Shown piece after piece: positions 1-8,144 of a DNA stretch of 47,668 nt. The stretch comes from UBA1181 sp963626555 (GTDB lineage Bacteria > Bacteroidota > Bacteroidia > Bacteroidales > Paludibacteraceae). The notes beneath the pieces were generated by a model. It searched no databases. It was not told the DNA's origin and saw only the letters and a list, made by a program, of their open reading frames with translations. The stretch's first letter is position 1, and the number at the start of each line of letters is the position of its first letter. Location of the stretch: contig CAVFXQ010000020.1 in the NCBI GenBank assembly GCA_963626555.1, positions 1 through 47,668 on the forward strand. The letters run 5' to 3'. Made by a program: the position numbers and the translations under genes.

Positions 1-49
1 CCCGCCAGCGCCGATGGTACTGCGACCGCGGGAGAGTAGGTCGCCGCCC
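1..49 (+). rRNA. rrf: 5S ribosomal RNA, 3' end (partial)
   Basis: The first 49 bases match the 3' third of bacterial 5S rRNA as seen in Bacteroidetes: a GCCGAUGGUACUGCGACC segment, a GGGAGAGUAGGUCG segment and a closing GCCGCC end. The gene is cut by the left edge of the window, so the 16S and 23S genes of this operon should lie to the left. A terminator hairpin follows directly. Confidence 0.88.
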
Positions 50-56
50 ATTTCCG

Positions 57-94
57 GAGAGTGCGAGACGTTTGTCCCGCACTCTCTTTTTTTT
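57..94 (+). terminator. Terminator of the rRNA operon
   Basis: A perfect 9-bp stem (57-65 with 78-86) contains a smaller GAC/GTC stem inside its loop and is followed by an eight-T run (87-94). Its place straight after the 5S rRNA end supports an intrinsic terminator of the rRNA operon. Confidence 0.9.
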
Positions 95-99
95 GTCCG

Positions 100-394
100 T
101 GCGCATTGCCATTCCGGCGGTCTGTGCGAAATTTTTACAACATACAAGGCTTTATGGTGTGAAATCTCGTACAAAAGCAGATCCAACTTACGCCGACAGA
201 CAAAAGCTCATTGAAAATAAAGAAGAAGCACACATCTCTTATTAAAAGGATGGTCGTGGCAGTTATTTAGCTGCTTAATCGCTTGAAGGTGCCCTGTGGG
301 AGAGAGCCTTTCTAAAGAACTTGTTATTGAAGACGGGAAAACACTGGCTAATTAGCGTCCTAGTCAACCTACAACGCATTCAAAAGAATCAAAG
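100..394. other. Gene-poor stretch after the rRNA operon
   Basis: About 300 bases follow the 5S terminator with no convincing gene. Every reading frame is broken by stops or lacks recognisable motifs. I looked for a tmRNA, tRNA, RNase P RNA and SRP RNA and saw none of their conserved ends or loops. It may belong to the same decayed insertion element as the adjoining remnant, but that is inference. Confidence 0.4.
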
Positions 395-580
395 TTGGAC
401 AAGAAAATATACTTTGCTTGTTCCAACCGAGGAGGCAGAGTTGTTGCCTCACTCTACCAAAGGATAATTGCCTGTATCAAGCAGACGGATATGGTACTAA
501 CACATAGTAAGTCGAATATGAGTATGAAGGCACAGACGAAGGCTATTGACACGCATATCTACGAGCGTGCCATAGTATAG
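395..580 (+). pseudogene. Probable decayed IS66-type transposase fragment
   Basis: One frame reads KKIYFACSNRGGRVVASLYQ; after a frameshift the neighbouring frame continues as CLYQADGYGTNT and VEYEYEGT, then meets stops. This order resembles the IS66 TnpC core, in which an SRGG-type motif and a YLQADGY-type motif are followed by a conserved cysteine/histidine segment. The open 61-codon frame is therefore probably not a real gene but a frameshifted leftover with no intact ends. No terminal inverted repeats were found. The assignment comes from motif memory only. Confidence 0.4.
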
Positions 581-652
581 CTGAGAAACACAAAAAAACA
601 ATCCCATCAACAAAAGTGAACTCCCGATGCCATTTTATTCAACTTTTTTTTG

Positions 653-660
653 TACTTTAG
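653..660 (+). promoter_or_regulatory. Candidate -7 element for the PpiD-like gene
   Basis: TACTTTAG differs in one base from the Bacteroidetes -7 consensus TAnnTTTG and lies 58 nt before the start codon at 719. No clear -33 TTTG sits at the usual distance. Confidence 0.4.
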
Positions 661-718
661 CACGCTGAATTTTAATTGTTGAGTTTTTTAAAAAAGAAAA
701 AACAAAAAATAAACATAA

Positions 719-2785
719 ATGGCTACATTAGAGAAGATTAGAAGCCGCTCGGGTTTGTTGATTGCGTCTATTGCAATTGCCCTCTTGTGCTTCGTTGTTG
801 GCGATGCTTTGAATAACTCGTCCACTTTGTTTAATAACTCGAGAAACTCTGTTGGAGAGGTCAACGGAAAGTCTATGACCACGGAAGAGTTCCAAAAGCA
901 GGTGTCTGTTATGTCAAACGTGTTTAAGGTGGCAGGACAGTCAGTAGACGATGGAAATGTTAGAGATGCTGTTTGGAATACCTACATTCAGTCTGTTGTT
1001 TTGGGTGAGGAAGCCGAGGAAGTCGGAATGTCTGTAACTGCCGCTGAGTTGAAAGATGCTACTTTAGGGGATCATACGCACCCAATGCTCCGTCAGATTC
1101 CTCTTTTTACCAATGAAAATGGACAATTTGACAAAAATCGTTTAGTTCAAGTGTTGAGCCAGATGGATCAAGAGGGGAATGAAGATTTGAAAAACTATTG
1201 GATGTTTTGGGAGAAGAGAATTTCTGAGACTATTTTATCGGAGAAATTCACTCGTCTTGTAGAAAAGGCAATGTCTGCTCCTAAAGCCGAAGTGAATTTC
1301 CTCTCTAAGATTTACTCTACAGAGAAGAAGGTTGCTTATGCTTCTAAGTCTTACGGTGAGTTGGCTGATTCACTTTTCACTCCATCTTCAGAGGCTTTGA
1401 AAGCAAAATATGCTGATAAAAAAGAGAGTTACAAAACAGATGGTTACAGAGTGGTAAAATGTGTTGTCTTTGATGTTCGAGCATCACAAGAGGATTACAA
1501 TCAAACTTCTGATAAGGTAAAGGCAGCTGAGCAATATTTAAAGAATATTTCTGAAGAGGAGCTTCCTTACTATGTGGCTCAAGAGTCTGATGCAGAGTTC
1601 CCATACAATCCTTTTTATCGTACAGAGAATGATATTGATTTGTCGTTCAGAACATTTGCATTCACTGCAGCAAAGGATTCTGTTGCTCAAACGATTTTTG
1701 ATGGTAACACTTTCAAAACAGCAAAAGTTTTGTCGTCTGTGGTTTCACGTCCAGATTCAGTAGATGTCAGTGTGATTTTGATTGGTGGCACTTCTGTTGA
1801 TGCTGCAACCAAGACTGCAGATAGTTTATTAACTGAGTTGAAGAATGGTTCTGACTTCAAAGAGGTGGCAGCAAAGCACTCAGCAGATCCAAATGGTCGC
1901 CAGAATGGTGGTGAGTGGGGTTGGTTGAGAGAAGGTCTTTCAGGATCTGCTTCTTTTGATAGCACAGTATTCAATGCGAAGGTTGGTGATGTTGTAAAGG
2001 TGCAGAACGAACAGGCTATCTTCTTGGTTAAGATTAATGCGGCTACTGCTCCTGTTAAGAAAGTTAGATTGGCTGAGATTGCAAATCAGGTTTTACCAAG
2101 TGGCGATACCTACCGTTCTGTATTTGAGAAAGCGAACTCTTTTATTGCTAAGAATAATACGGTTGCGAAGTTTGATACTGCGGCAGCGGCAGAAGGTCTT
2201 TTGGTTAGAGAGCTTGGTCCATTCGCGGAGAATCAATCGAATCTTTATGTAGTAGAAAACGGACGACCAATTGTGAAGTGGGCGTACGAGGCTAAGTTAG
2301 GGGATGTTTGTACAAAACCTTTTGATTCGAAAGACAAGTACATAGTGGCTTACGTTAGTGAGATTGTAGAGAAAGGGTATGTTCCAGAAAGTAACAAGCG
2401 AGTGCAAGATCAATTATCTGTTGCTGTCATCAAGGATATGAAAGCTGAAAAATTAACAAGCGATTTGTCTAATGTATCAGATTTGGCTTCTGTTGGCAAA
2501 GTCGATACTGCTACTGTTTCGTTGGATTTGAATGGTGTTAGCGGTATTGGTCCAGATGCTTCTTTCATTGGTAACGCTGTTAATGCAGAGATAGGAAAGA
2601 TTACTGTTGTGAAAGGTGATAGATCAGTTTTTGCAATCCAAGCATTAGAGTCTAATGAGACTTCTTTAGGTGCTGCTAAAGCAGATCGTGCTAAGGAGAA
2701 TGTACGTCAGTACGTTATTCGCAATTTGATAGGCTCTTTAATGGAGGATGCGGAAGTTGAGGATACTCGTTCAAGATTTTATTAA
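719..2785 (+). CDS. PpiD/SurA-like peptidylprolyl isomerase, membrane-anchored periplasmic chaperone
   Basis: The 688-residue protein begins with a short basic stretch and one membrane segment (about residues 12-32), followed by a SurA-N-type chaperone region (roughly 35-190) and one parvulin (PpiC) domain at about 346-437, recognisable by the KHSADPNGRQNGGEWGW stretch. This is the layout of PpiD: an inner-membrane anchor with the bulk in the periplasm, assisting folding of exported proteins. Length fits Bacteroidales homologs. The ATG at 719 is preceded by A-rich sequence and a promoter-like element. Isomerase activity is inferred from the family; many PpiD parvulin domains are weak or inactive. 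Confidence 0.85.
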   Translation: MATLEKIRSRSGLLIASIAIALLCFVVGDALNNSSTLFNNSRNSVGEVNGKSMTTEEFQKQVSVMSNVFKVAGQSVDDGNVRDAVWNTYIQSVVLGEEAEEVGMSVTAAELKDATLGDHTHPMLRQIPLFTNENGQFDKNRLVQVLSQMDQEGNEDLKNYWMFWEKRISETILSEKFTRLVEKAMSAPKAEVNFLSKIYSTEKKVAYASKSYGELADSLFTPSSEALKAKYADKKESYKTDGYRVVKCVVFDVRASQEDYNQTSDKVKAAEQYLKNISEEELPYYVAQESDAEFPYNPFYRTENDIDLSFRTFAFTAAKDSVAQTIFDGNTFKTAKVLSSVVSRPDSVDVSVILIGGTSVDAATKTADSLLTELKNGSDFKEVAAKHSADPNGRQNGGEWGWLREGLSGSASFDSTVFNAKVGDVVKVQNEQAIFLVKINAATAPVKKVRLAEIANQVLPSGDTYRSVFEKANSFIAKNNTVAKFDTAAAAEGLLVRELGPFAENQSNLYVVENGRPIVKWAYEAKLGDVCTKPFDSKDKYIVAYVSEIVEKGYVPESNKRVQDQLSVAVIKDMKAEKLTSDLSNVSDLASVGKVDTATVSLDLNGVSGIGPDASFIGNAVNAEIGKITVVKGDRSVFAIQALESNETSLGAAKADRAKENVRQYVIRNLIGSLMEDAEVEDTRSRFY

Positions 2786-2803
2786 AAAAAGGTATTAGAA
2801 GTG

Positions 2804-2839
2804 AAGGGCATAGGGATTGTTTTCTCTATGCCCTTTTTT
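2804..2839 (+). terminator. Terminator after the PpiD-like gene
   Basis: An AGGGCATAG/CTATGCCCT stem (2806-2816 with 2823-2833, one G-T pair) is followed by six T (2834-2839). It sits in the 75-nt gap before rlmN and so separates the two genes at least partly. Confidence 0.8.
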
Positions 2840-2860
2840 GAGTTATAAGAAGGTGAGAGT

Positions 2861-3886
2861 ATGGATGTCTTATTAGGAAAGACCTTAAACGAGCTGAAGG
2901 AGATAGCTAAAGCTTTAGGTATGCCATCGTTTGTTGGAAAGCAGGTTGCAGATTGGTTGTATAAGAAGCGTGTCAATGATTTTGATGCGATGAAGAATAT
3001 TTCCCAGAAAAACCGTCTATTATTGTTTCAGTCTTACGAGATCGGTATGCAGTCTCCTATTGATGTGTGTGTATCAAAGGATGGTACGAAGAAATATCTT
3101 TTTCGGGTTGGCTCGCATTATGTAGAATCTGTCTATATTCCCGATGGAGAAAGAGCGACTCTTTGTGTGTCCACGCAGGTGGGGTGTAAGATGAATTGTC
3201 AATTTTGTGCGACGGGGAAGCAAGGTTTTTCATCTCATCTCACTTCTGCGCAGATTTTAAATCAAATCTTTTCCATTCCTGAAAGTGAAAGATTGACGAA
3301 TGTTGTCTTTATGGGTATGGGTGAGCCTTTTGATAATACAGACAATGTGTTGCGTACATTGGAGATTATGACGGAGGATTATGGGATGGCTTGGAGTCCG
3401 AAGAGAATTACGGTTTCAACAGTCGGTATTCTCTCTGGAATGAAGCGTTTTTTAGAAGAGTCGAAGTGCCATTTAGCGGTCAGCCTTCATAATCCAATTC
3501 CAGACGAGCGTGTCCAAATAATGCCTGTGCAGAAAGCCTTTCCAATAGAAAAAGTAATTGAAGAAATAAAAAGACATGACTTCTCTGGTCAGCGTCGTAT
3601 CTCATTTGAGTATACGATGTTCAAGGGAGTCAATGATCAAGCAAAACATGTTAAAGCATTACTTTCTCTATTAAATGGTTTGGAATGTCGCATTAATTTG
3701 ATACGTTTCCATAAAGTGCCAGAAGTGCCGTTGGAGGGTTCTGATATGAAACAGATGGAATGGTTTCGTGATGAGCTAAATTCCAAGGGCTTGACAACGA
3801 CAATTAGAAAGTCTAGGGGAGAGGATATTCTTGCAGCATGCGGATTGCTTTCTACTAAAAAAATAGAAGAACAAGTAAAGAAATAA
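2861..3886 (+). CDS. rlmN: RlmN: 23S rRNA A2503 / tRNA A37 C2-methyltransferase (radical SAM)
   Basis: 341 residues, normal for RlmN. The radical-SAM iron-sulfur motif CX3CX2C is at C109, C113 and C116 (CKMNCQFC). The two extra catalytic cysteines expected in this family are visible at C102 (TLC before the cluster) and C327 (AACGLL near the C-terminus). The enzyme methylates C2 of A2503 in 23S rRNA and A37 in some tRNAs using two SAM molecules. It is followed after 11 nt by a DUF4837 lipoprotein gene and then pdxA, an order I know from other Bacteroidales. ATG at 2861 gives the usual N-terminal helical domain. Confidence 0.96.
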   Translation: MDVLLGKTLNELKEIAKALGMPSFVGKQVADWLYKKRVNDFDAMKNISQKNRLLLFQSYEIGMQSPIDVCVSKDGTKKYLFRVGSHYVESVYIPDGERATLCVSTQVGCKMNCQFCATGKQGFSSHLTSAQILNQIFSIPESERLTNVVFMGMGEPFDNTDNVLRTLEIMTEDYGMAWSPKRITVSTVGILSGMKRFLEESKCHLAVSLHNPIPDERVQIMPVQKAFPIEKVIEEIKRHDFSGQRRISFEYTMFKGVNDQAKHVKALLSLLNGLECRINLIRFHKVPEVPLEGSDMKQMEWFRDELNSKGLTTTIRKSRGEDILAACGLLSTKKIEEQVKK

Positions 3887-3897
3887 AGATAACGTGT

Positions 3898-4887
3898 ATG
3901 AAAAAAATATTTTTATTCTTAAGTTTATTGACTTTGTTGATTTCTTGCAATGACAAAGGCGGAGGTGGAGTTTTGTTACCAACAGTAACGGGGGCTGCGT
4001 TTGATTTATTGGTAGTGGGTGATCCTACAGTTTGGAAAGACACCGCAGGTCATAAGTTGTATGATGTACTGGATGACGATACGCCAGGTTTGCCACAGTC
4101 TGAACCTCTTTTTAACCTGTCTTTCATTCCAGAGAGTCAGTTTGACAGAGTCTTGAAACCTGCTAGAAACATTTTGATGTATAATATAGACCCTACAATG
4201 TATACGCAGGGTAAGGTAACCTACAAAAGAAATCGTTGGGCGAAAATTCAGGCAATTGTTCAAATAACGGCGCCAGACCAGAATGAAATGGCAAAGGTTT
4301 TGGAAGAAAAGAAGCAAGAGATAATAGATTTCTTTGTTAATATTGAATATGAGCGAACTTTAGTTTTTTACAAACGTTATTTCAATGGGAAGACTCGTCA
4401 GTTGGTGAAGGATAGCGTTGGTGTTTTATTGTTTATACCAGACTTTTTGAACAAAAGTATGGGGCAACACAATTTTGTATGGTTGTCTAATGGAAGCCTT
4501 GATTCTCGTCAAGATATTGTAGCCTATCGTGTCCCTTATCATAATAAAGCGGATTTTTCAAAGCAAAAATTGATTGCTGTAAGAGACTCTGTTATGAAAC
4601 AATATATAGAGGGACCATCAGAAAATTCTTATATGACGACAGAGGTGAAAAATTATGAACCTATCAGTAGGGAGTTGATGGTTGATAAACATTATTGTGT
4701 TGAGATACGAGGACTATGGAGAGTTGAGGGCGATATGATGGGAGGACCTTTTGTATCAAGATCTTATTATGATGAAAAAAATAATGATATTGTAACAATA
4801 GAAGCATTTGTGTATGCGCCTCAGCATAATAAGAGAAACAAAATGAGGTTAATGGAAGCGATTGTTGCTACTGCGCAATTTGAGTAG
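3898..4887 (+). CDS. DUF4837-family lipoprotein
   Basis: 329 residues with a lipoprotein signal: a basic start, a Leu/Phe-rich core and a LISC lipobox giving lipid attachment at C17. A glycine-rich linker follows. The remainder reads like DUF4837, a Bacteroidetes family of unknown function, with conserved features such as FDLLVVGDPTVW near the mature N-terminus. It lies 11 nt after rlmN, so the two are probably co-transcribed, with pdxA 66 nt further on. The envelope location follows from the signal; no biochemical role can be read from the sequence. Confidence 0.8.
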   Translation: MKKIFLFLSLLTLLISCNDKGGGGVLLPTVTGAAFDLLVVGDPTVWKDTAGHKLYDVLDDDTPGLPQSEPLFNLSFIPESQFDRVLKPARNILMYNIDPTMYTQGKVTYKRNRWAKIQAIVQITAPDQNEMAKVLEEKKQEIIDFFVNIEYERTLVFYKRYFNGKTRQLVKDSVGVLLFIPDFLNKSMGQHNFVWLSNGSLDSRQDIVAYRVPYHNKADFSKQKLIAVRDSVMKQYIEGPSENSYMTTEVKNYEPISRELMVDKHYCVEIRGLWRVEGDMMGGPFVSRSYYDEKNNDIVTIEAFVYAPQHNKRNKMRLMEAIVATAQFE

Positions 4888-4953
4888 GAGAGAAGCTTTT
4901 AATGGTCTGATTTGTCCTATTTTTATTGTAATTTTGTGGAAATAAGGAATGAT

Positions 4954-6027
4954 ATGGAAGAAGCATATAAAATAAGAGTCGGTATCACGCAAGGTGATAT
5001 AAATGGAATTGGTTATGAGGTGATTATCAAGACTTTAGCAGATTTGCGTGTAAATGAGTTTTGTGTGCCAATTGTCTATGGGTCTTCAAAAGCGGCTGCT
5101 TATCACAGAAAAATGTTGAACATTGAGAATTTCAACTTAAATGTGATTAACACGCCAGAAGAAGCTAATATGAAGCGTTCTAACATCATAAATTGTGGTG
5201 ATGAGAATATAAAGGTAGAATTGGCAAAATCGACAGAAGAGGCAGGGAAGGCTGCTTGTTTGGCTTTGGAAAGAGCAGCGTCTGATTTGAAGGAGGGCTT
5301 GATTGACGTACTTGTTACCGCACCTATCAACAAGAAAAACATTCGGTCGCAGGAGTTCCATTTCCCAGGTCATGCTGAGTTTTTGCAAGATCGTTTTTCA
5401 AAGAAGGGCGAGCGGGGTTTGTCTATGTTGGTGAGCGATGTTCTTAAAGTTGCTGTTGTCACTGGGCATGTTCCGCTCCGTCAGGTAGCTTCTTACATAA
5501 CGCAAGACTCCATTCTTAATAAATTATCCGATTTGAATCATGTTCTTAAACAGGATTTTGCCGTTCAACGTCCTCGTATCGCTGTTTTAGGTTTGAATCC
5601 TCATGCTGGTGATGGTAATGTAATGGGAGAGGAGGAAGAAGAAATTATCATTCCTGCATTGAAAAAGGCAACGGAGCAGGGAATCACTTGTTTTGGACCA
5701 TATCCTGCCGATAGTTTCTTTGGCTCTGGTAGTTTCAAAAACTTTGATGCGGTCTTGGCGATGTACCACGATCAAGGTCAGGTAGCTTTTAAATGCATCG
5801 CAATGGAAAGTGGAGTAAACTATACTGCAAATTTACCTATCATTCGAACATCACCTGTTCATGGAACTGCCTACGATTTAGTAGGAGTTGGAGAAGCGTC
5901 TGAGGAGTCGTTCAGAAATGCTTTGTATTTGGCTTGCGATGTGTGGAAATGTCGTAAAGAATACGAAGAGTTGACGAGAAATCAATTGAAAAAGCAAGAT
6001 ATTGAGATAAGCGGTCAAGTTGATTGA
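4954..6027 (+). CDS. pdxA: PdxA: 4-hydroxythreonine-4-phosphate dehydrogenase
   Basis: 357 residues from the ATG at 4954. This start is preferred over an upstream TTG at 4912 because the family's GITQGDINGIGYEV segment begins about ten residues in. Family motifs include GHAEFL, GLNPHAGDGNVMG, YHDQGQ and RTSPVHGTAYDLVG, which cover the substrate- and metal-binding residues. PdxA oxidises 4-phosphohydroxy-L-threonine in the DXP-dependent route to pyridoxal phosphate. A B6-vitamer kinase is encoded elsewhere in the window (13538-14395), so both de novo and salvage steps are nearby. Cytoplasmic homodimer by family. Confidence 0.95.
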   Translation: MEEAYKIRVGITQGDINGIGYEVIIKTLADLRVNEFCVPIVYGSSKAAAYHRKMLNIENFNLNVINTPEEANMKRSNIINCGDENIKVELAKSTEEAGKAACLALERAASDLKEGLIDVLVTAPINKKNIRSQEFHFPGHAEFLQDRFSKKGERGLSMLVSDVLKVAVVTGHVPLRQVASYITQDSILNKLSDLNHVLKQDFAVQRPRIAVLGLNPHAGDGNVMGEEEEEIIIPALKKATEQGITCFGPYPADSFFGSGSFKNFDAVLAMYHDQGQVAFKCIAMESGVNYTANLPIIRTSPVHGTAYDLVGVGEASEESFRNALYLACDVWKCRKEYEELTRNQLKKQDIEISGQVD

Positions 6028-6072
6028 TTTTCTATAAATAAGTTAGATAAACAAGTTTTTGATAAAGGAGCA

Positions 6073-6879
6073 ATGAGTAAAGAGAAGATAATCGTAGACT
6101 TCCATGCTCACATTTATCCTGCTAAAATAGCGGACAAGGCGAGTTGTGCTATTGGCGACTTCTACGATATAAAAATGAGATATTGTGGCAGTCCGGAATT
6201 ATTGTTGGAGAGTGGTCGAAAAATCGGTGTGAAGTATTATATAGTTCACTCTACGGCAACCAAGGCGTCTCAGGTAGAGTCCATCAATAATTATATTATT
6301 GGAGAGACAAACCAACATCCTGAGTTTGTTGGTTTCGGAACAATCCATCCCGATTATGAGAATTATGAAGAAGAGTTGATACGCATAAAGGAGGCAGGTT
6401 TGCGTGGAATCAAACTACATCCTGACTTTCAGAAGTTTGCTGTTGACACTCCGTCTATGGACGATATTTATGATGTTATTGCGAAATTAAAAATGCCAAT
6501 TTTGGTTCATGCGGGTGACTATCGCTACGACTATTCTGGTCCGAAGCGAGTGTTGCATGTTTTGCAGAAGCATCCCAATTTAATTGTTGTAGCCGCTCAT
6601 TTTGGAGGGTATACGCAATGGGATGAGTCGCAAAAGTATTTGGTGGGTCAGAATGTTTATTTTGATACGTCCAGTAGTCTTTGGCAACTGCCTATAGAGC
6701 AGGCGATGGAGATGATACACGCCCATGGTGCTGATAAATTCTTGTTCGGTTCAGATTATCCGATGTGGGATCATGAGGATGAACTATATAATCGTTTTAA
6801 TAAACTGCCTTTGACTGACGAGGAGCGTGAGCTTATTCTCTATAAAAATGCTTATCGTCTGTTGGGTTTAAAGGAATAA
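6073..6879 (+). CDS. Amidohydrolase-family metal-dependent hydrolase
   Basis: 268 residues with the amidohydrolase-2 (TIM-barrel) signature: metal-binding HAH at residues 11-13, a GIKLHPDFQ strand with its histidine, ILVHAGD, VAAHFGG, and the FGSDYP motif holding the catalytic aspartate. Such proteins hydrolyse or decarboxylate small cyclic or carboxylated substrates; the substrate here cannot be told from sequence. It starts 45 nt after pdxA with an AAAGGAG stretch just before the ATG, a purine-rich sequence that is uncommon in this window, and is followed 40 nt later by mnmA. It is probably part of the same operon, without obvious functional logic. Confidence 0.85.
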   Translation: MSKEKIIVDFHAHIYPAKIADKASCAIGDFYDIKMRYCGSPELLLESGRKIGVKYYIVHSTATKASQVESINNYIIGETNQHPEFVGFGTIHPDYENYEEELIRIKEAGLRGIKLHPDFQKFAVDTPSMDDIYDVIAKLKMPILVHAGDYRYDYSGPKRVLHVLQKHPNLIVVAAHFGGYTQWDESQKYLVGQNVYFDTSSSLWQLPIEQAMEMIHAHGADKFLFGSDYPMWDHEDELYNRFNKLPLTDEERELILYKNAYRLLGLKE

Positions 6880-6919
6880 AAATCAGTCTTATATGACTGT
6901 CTCACAATAATATTATGTT

Positions 6920-7981
6920 ATGGAGGTTGCTGTATTAGTGTCGGGTGGAGTGGATAGTTCGGTTGTTGTTCACTTGCTAAAAGAACAGGGGTACGATATC
7001 CACTTGTTTTATATCAAGATAGGTATGAATGCCGATGGCTTTACGGATTGTTCGGTAGACGATGATATTGAATTGTGCCAAATGATTGCTGCTAAGTATG
7101 GTGTGCCATTGGATATTATTCCGTTGCATGATGAATACTGGAGTAATGTGGTGCAATATACCATAGAGAAAGTGAAAGTTGGACTGACACCAAATCCAGA
7201 TGTCATGTGCAATAAATTGATTAAATTTGGTTGTTTTGAAGAGAAGGTGGGGCATTTATATGACAAAACGGCGACGGGACATTATGCAACGACTTCTTTG
7301 ATTGATGGGTTGACTTATCTATCTACAGCGGTTGATCCAGTGAAAGACCAAACGGATTTTTTGGGTCAGATTACAAACGTGCAGGTTTCAAAATTGATGT
7401 TTCCAATCGGTAACCTGATGAAACAAGAGGTGAGGGAGATTGCTAAATCGGCGAAGATTCCAACCGCGTATCGTAAAGATAGTCAGGGAATTTGTTTTTT
7501 GGGGAAGATTAATTACAATGATTTCATCCGTAAATATTTGGGCGAAAAAGAGGGTAAGATTGTTGAGTTAGAGACAGGTAAGATTCTTGGAAAACATAAG
7601 GGATTTTGGTTTCATACAATAGGTCAGCGTAAAGGTTTGGGTTTGAGTGGTGGTCCGTGGTATGTGGTGAAGAAAGATACGCATGAGAATGTTGTTTACG
7701 TTTCGTGTGGTTATGACACTGCAATGCAGTATGGAGATAAGTTTCTTATCAAGGATATGCACTACATCACGAAAGACTTGTTGGGCGAGTGTAGTGAGGC
7801 AGATATTACTATCAAGATCAGACACACACCTGAGTTTACCAAAGCGAGAATAACAAAGCTGGGTGAACGATACCTTATTCAATCAGATGATATGTTGCAA
7901 GGTATCGCTCCTGGACAGTTTTGTGTGATATATGATAAAAACCATCATCTCTGCTTTGGAAGTGGAGAAATCACGTTGTAA
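6920..7981 (+). CDS. mnmA: MnmA: tRNA-specific 2-thiouridylase
   Basis: 353 residues. The ATP-pyrophosphatase P-loop SGGVDSS is at residues 8-14. The catalytic cysteines are C97 (TPNPDVMCNK) and C192 (SQGICFLG). ATGHYA and KDQTDFL complete the signature, and a C-terminal beta-barrel region follows. MnmA makes the 2-thio group of s2U34 in tRNA-Lys, -Glu and -Gln. The partner enzyme for position 5 of the same wobble uridine, MnmE, is encoded at the right end of the window (46100). The gene ends the plus-strand cluster and is followed by a terminator. Confidence 0.95.
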   Translation: MEVAVLVSGGVDSSVVVHLLKEQGYDIHLFYIKIGMNADGFTDCSVDDDIELCQMIAAKYGVPLDIIPLHDEYWSNVVQYTIEKVKVGLTPNPDVMCNKLIKFGCFEEKVGHLYDKTATGHYATTSLIDGLTYLSTAVDPVKDQTDFLGQITNVQVSKLMFPIGNLMKQEVREIAKSAKIPTAYRKDSQGICFLGKINYNDFIRKYLGEKEGKIVELETGKILGKHKGFWFHTIGQRKGLGLSGGPWYVVKKDTHENVVYVSCGYDTAMQYGDKFLIKDMHYITKDLLGECSEADITIKIRHTPEFTKARITKLGERYLIQSDDMLQGIAPGQFCVIYDKNHHLCFGSGEITL

Positions 7982-8003
7982 TAAGTTTATTTGAACATAA
8001 TAG

Positions 8004-8035
8004 AAAAGCCTATGGGTTTCCATAGGCTTTTGTTG
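8004..8035 (+). terminator. Terminator after mnmA
   Basis: A perfect 12-bp inverted repeat (8004-8015 with 8020-8031) with a 4-base loop. The downstream arm ends in a T stretch on the plus strand, and the hairpin has A residues on the other side, so it could act in both directions. Confidence 0.85.
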
Positions 8036-8092
8036 TGAGGGAACTATAGAATGATTTAGAGGCATTTTAGTTCAACTTCAATAGTATGAAAT

Positions 8093-8125
8093 AAAAACGG
8101 ATGCGTTTTTAACGCATCCGTTTTT
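8093..8125 (-). terminator. Terminator of pgk (probably bidirectional)
   Basis: A perfect 15-bp inverted repeat (8093-8107 with 8111-8125) with a 3-base loop, flanked by A and T runs on the two sides. It lies 20 nt beyond the pgk stop codon, between the convergent ends of mnmA and pgk. Confidence 0.85.
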
Positions 8126-8144
8126 ATGTTTATGCTGTGAAAGA

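Noticed and set aside
14..214. A 66-codon open frame across the 5S rRNA end
   Set aside because: It overlaps the 5S rRNA gene and its terminator, so it is a chance frame.
214..275. A TTA GCT GCT TAA stretch (Leu-Ala-Ala-stop) resembling the end of a tmRNA tag
   Set aside because: No tmRNA 5' end, T-loop or 3' acceptor sequence is present around it, and the preceding codons do not give a normal tag peptide.
6883..6902. A small CAGTC/GACTG hairpin between the amidohydrolase gene and mnmA
   Set aside because: The 5-bp stem lacks a T run and is too weak to call a terminator.
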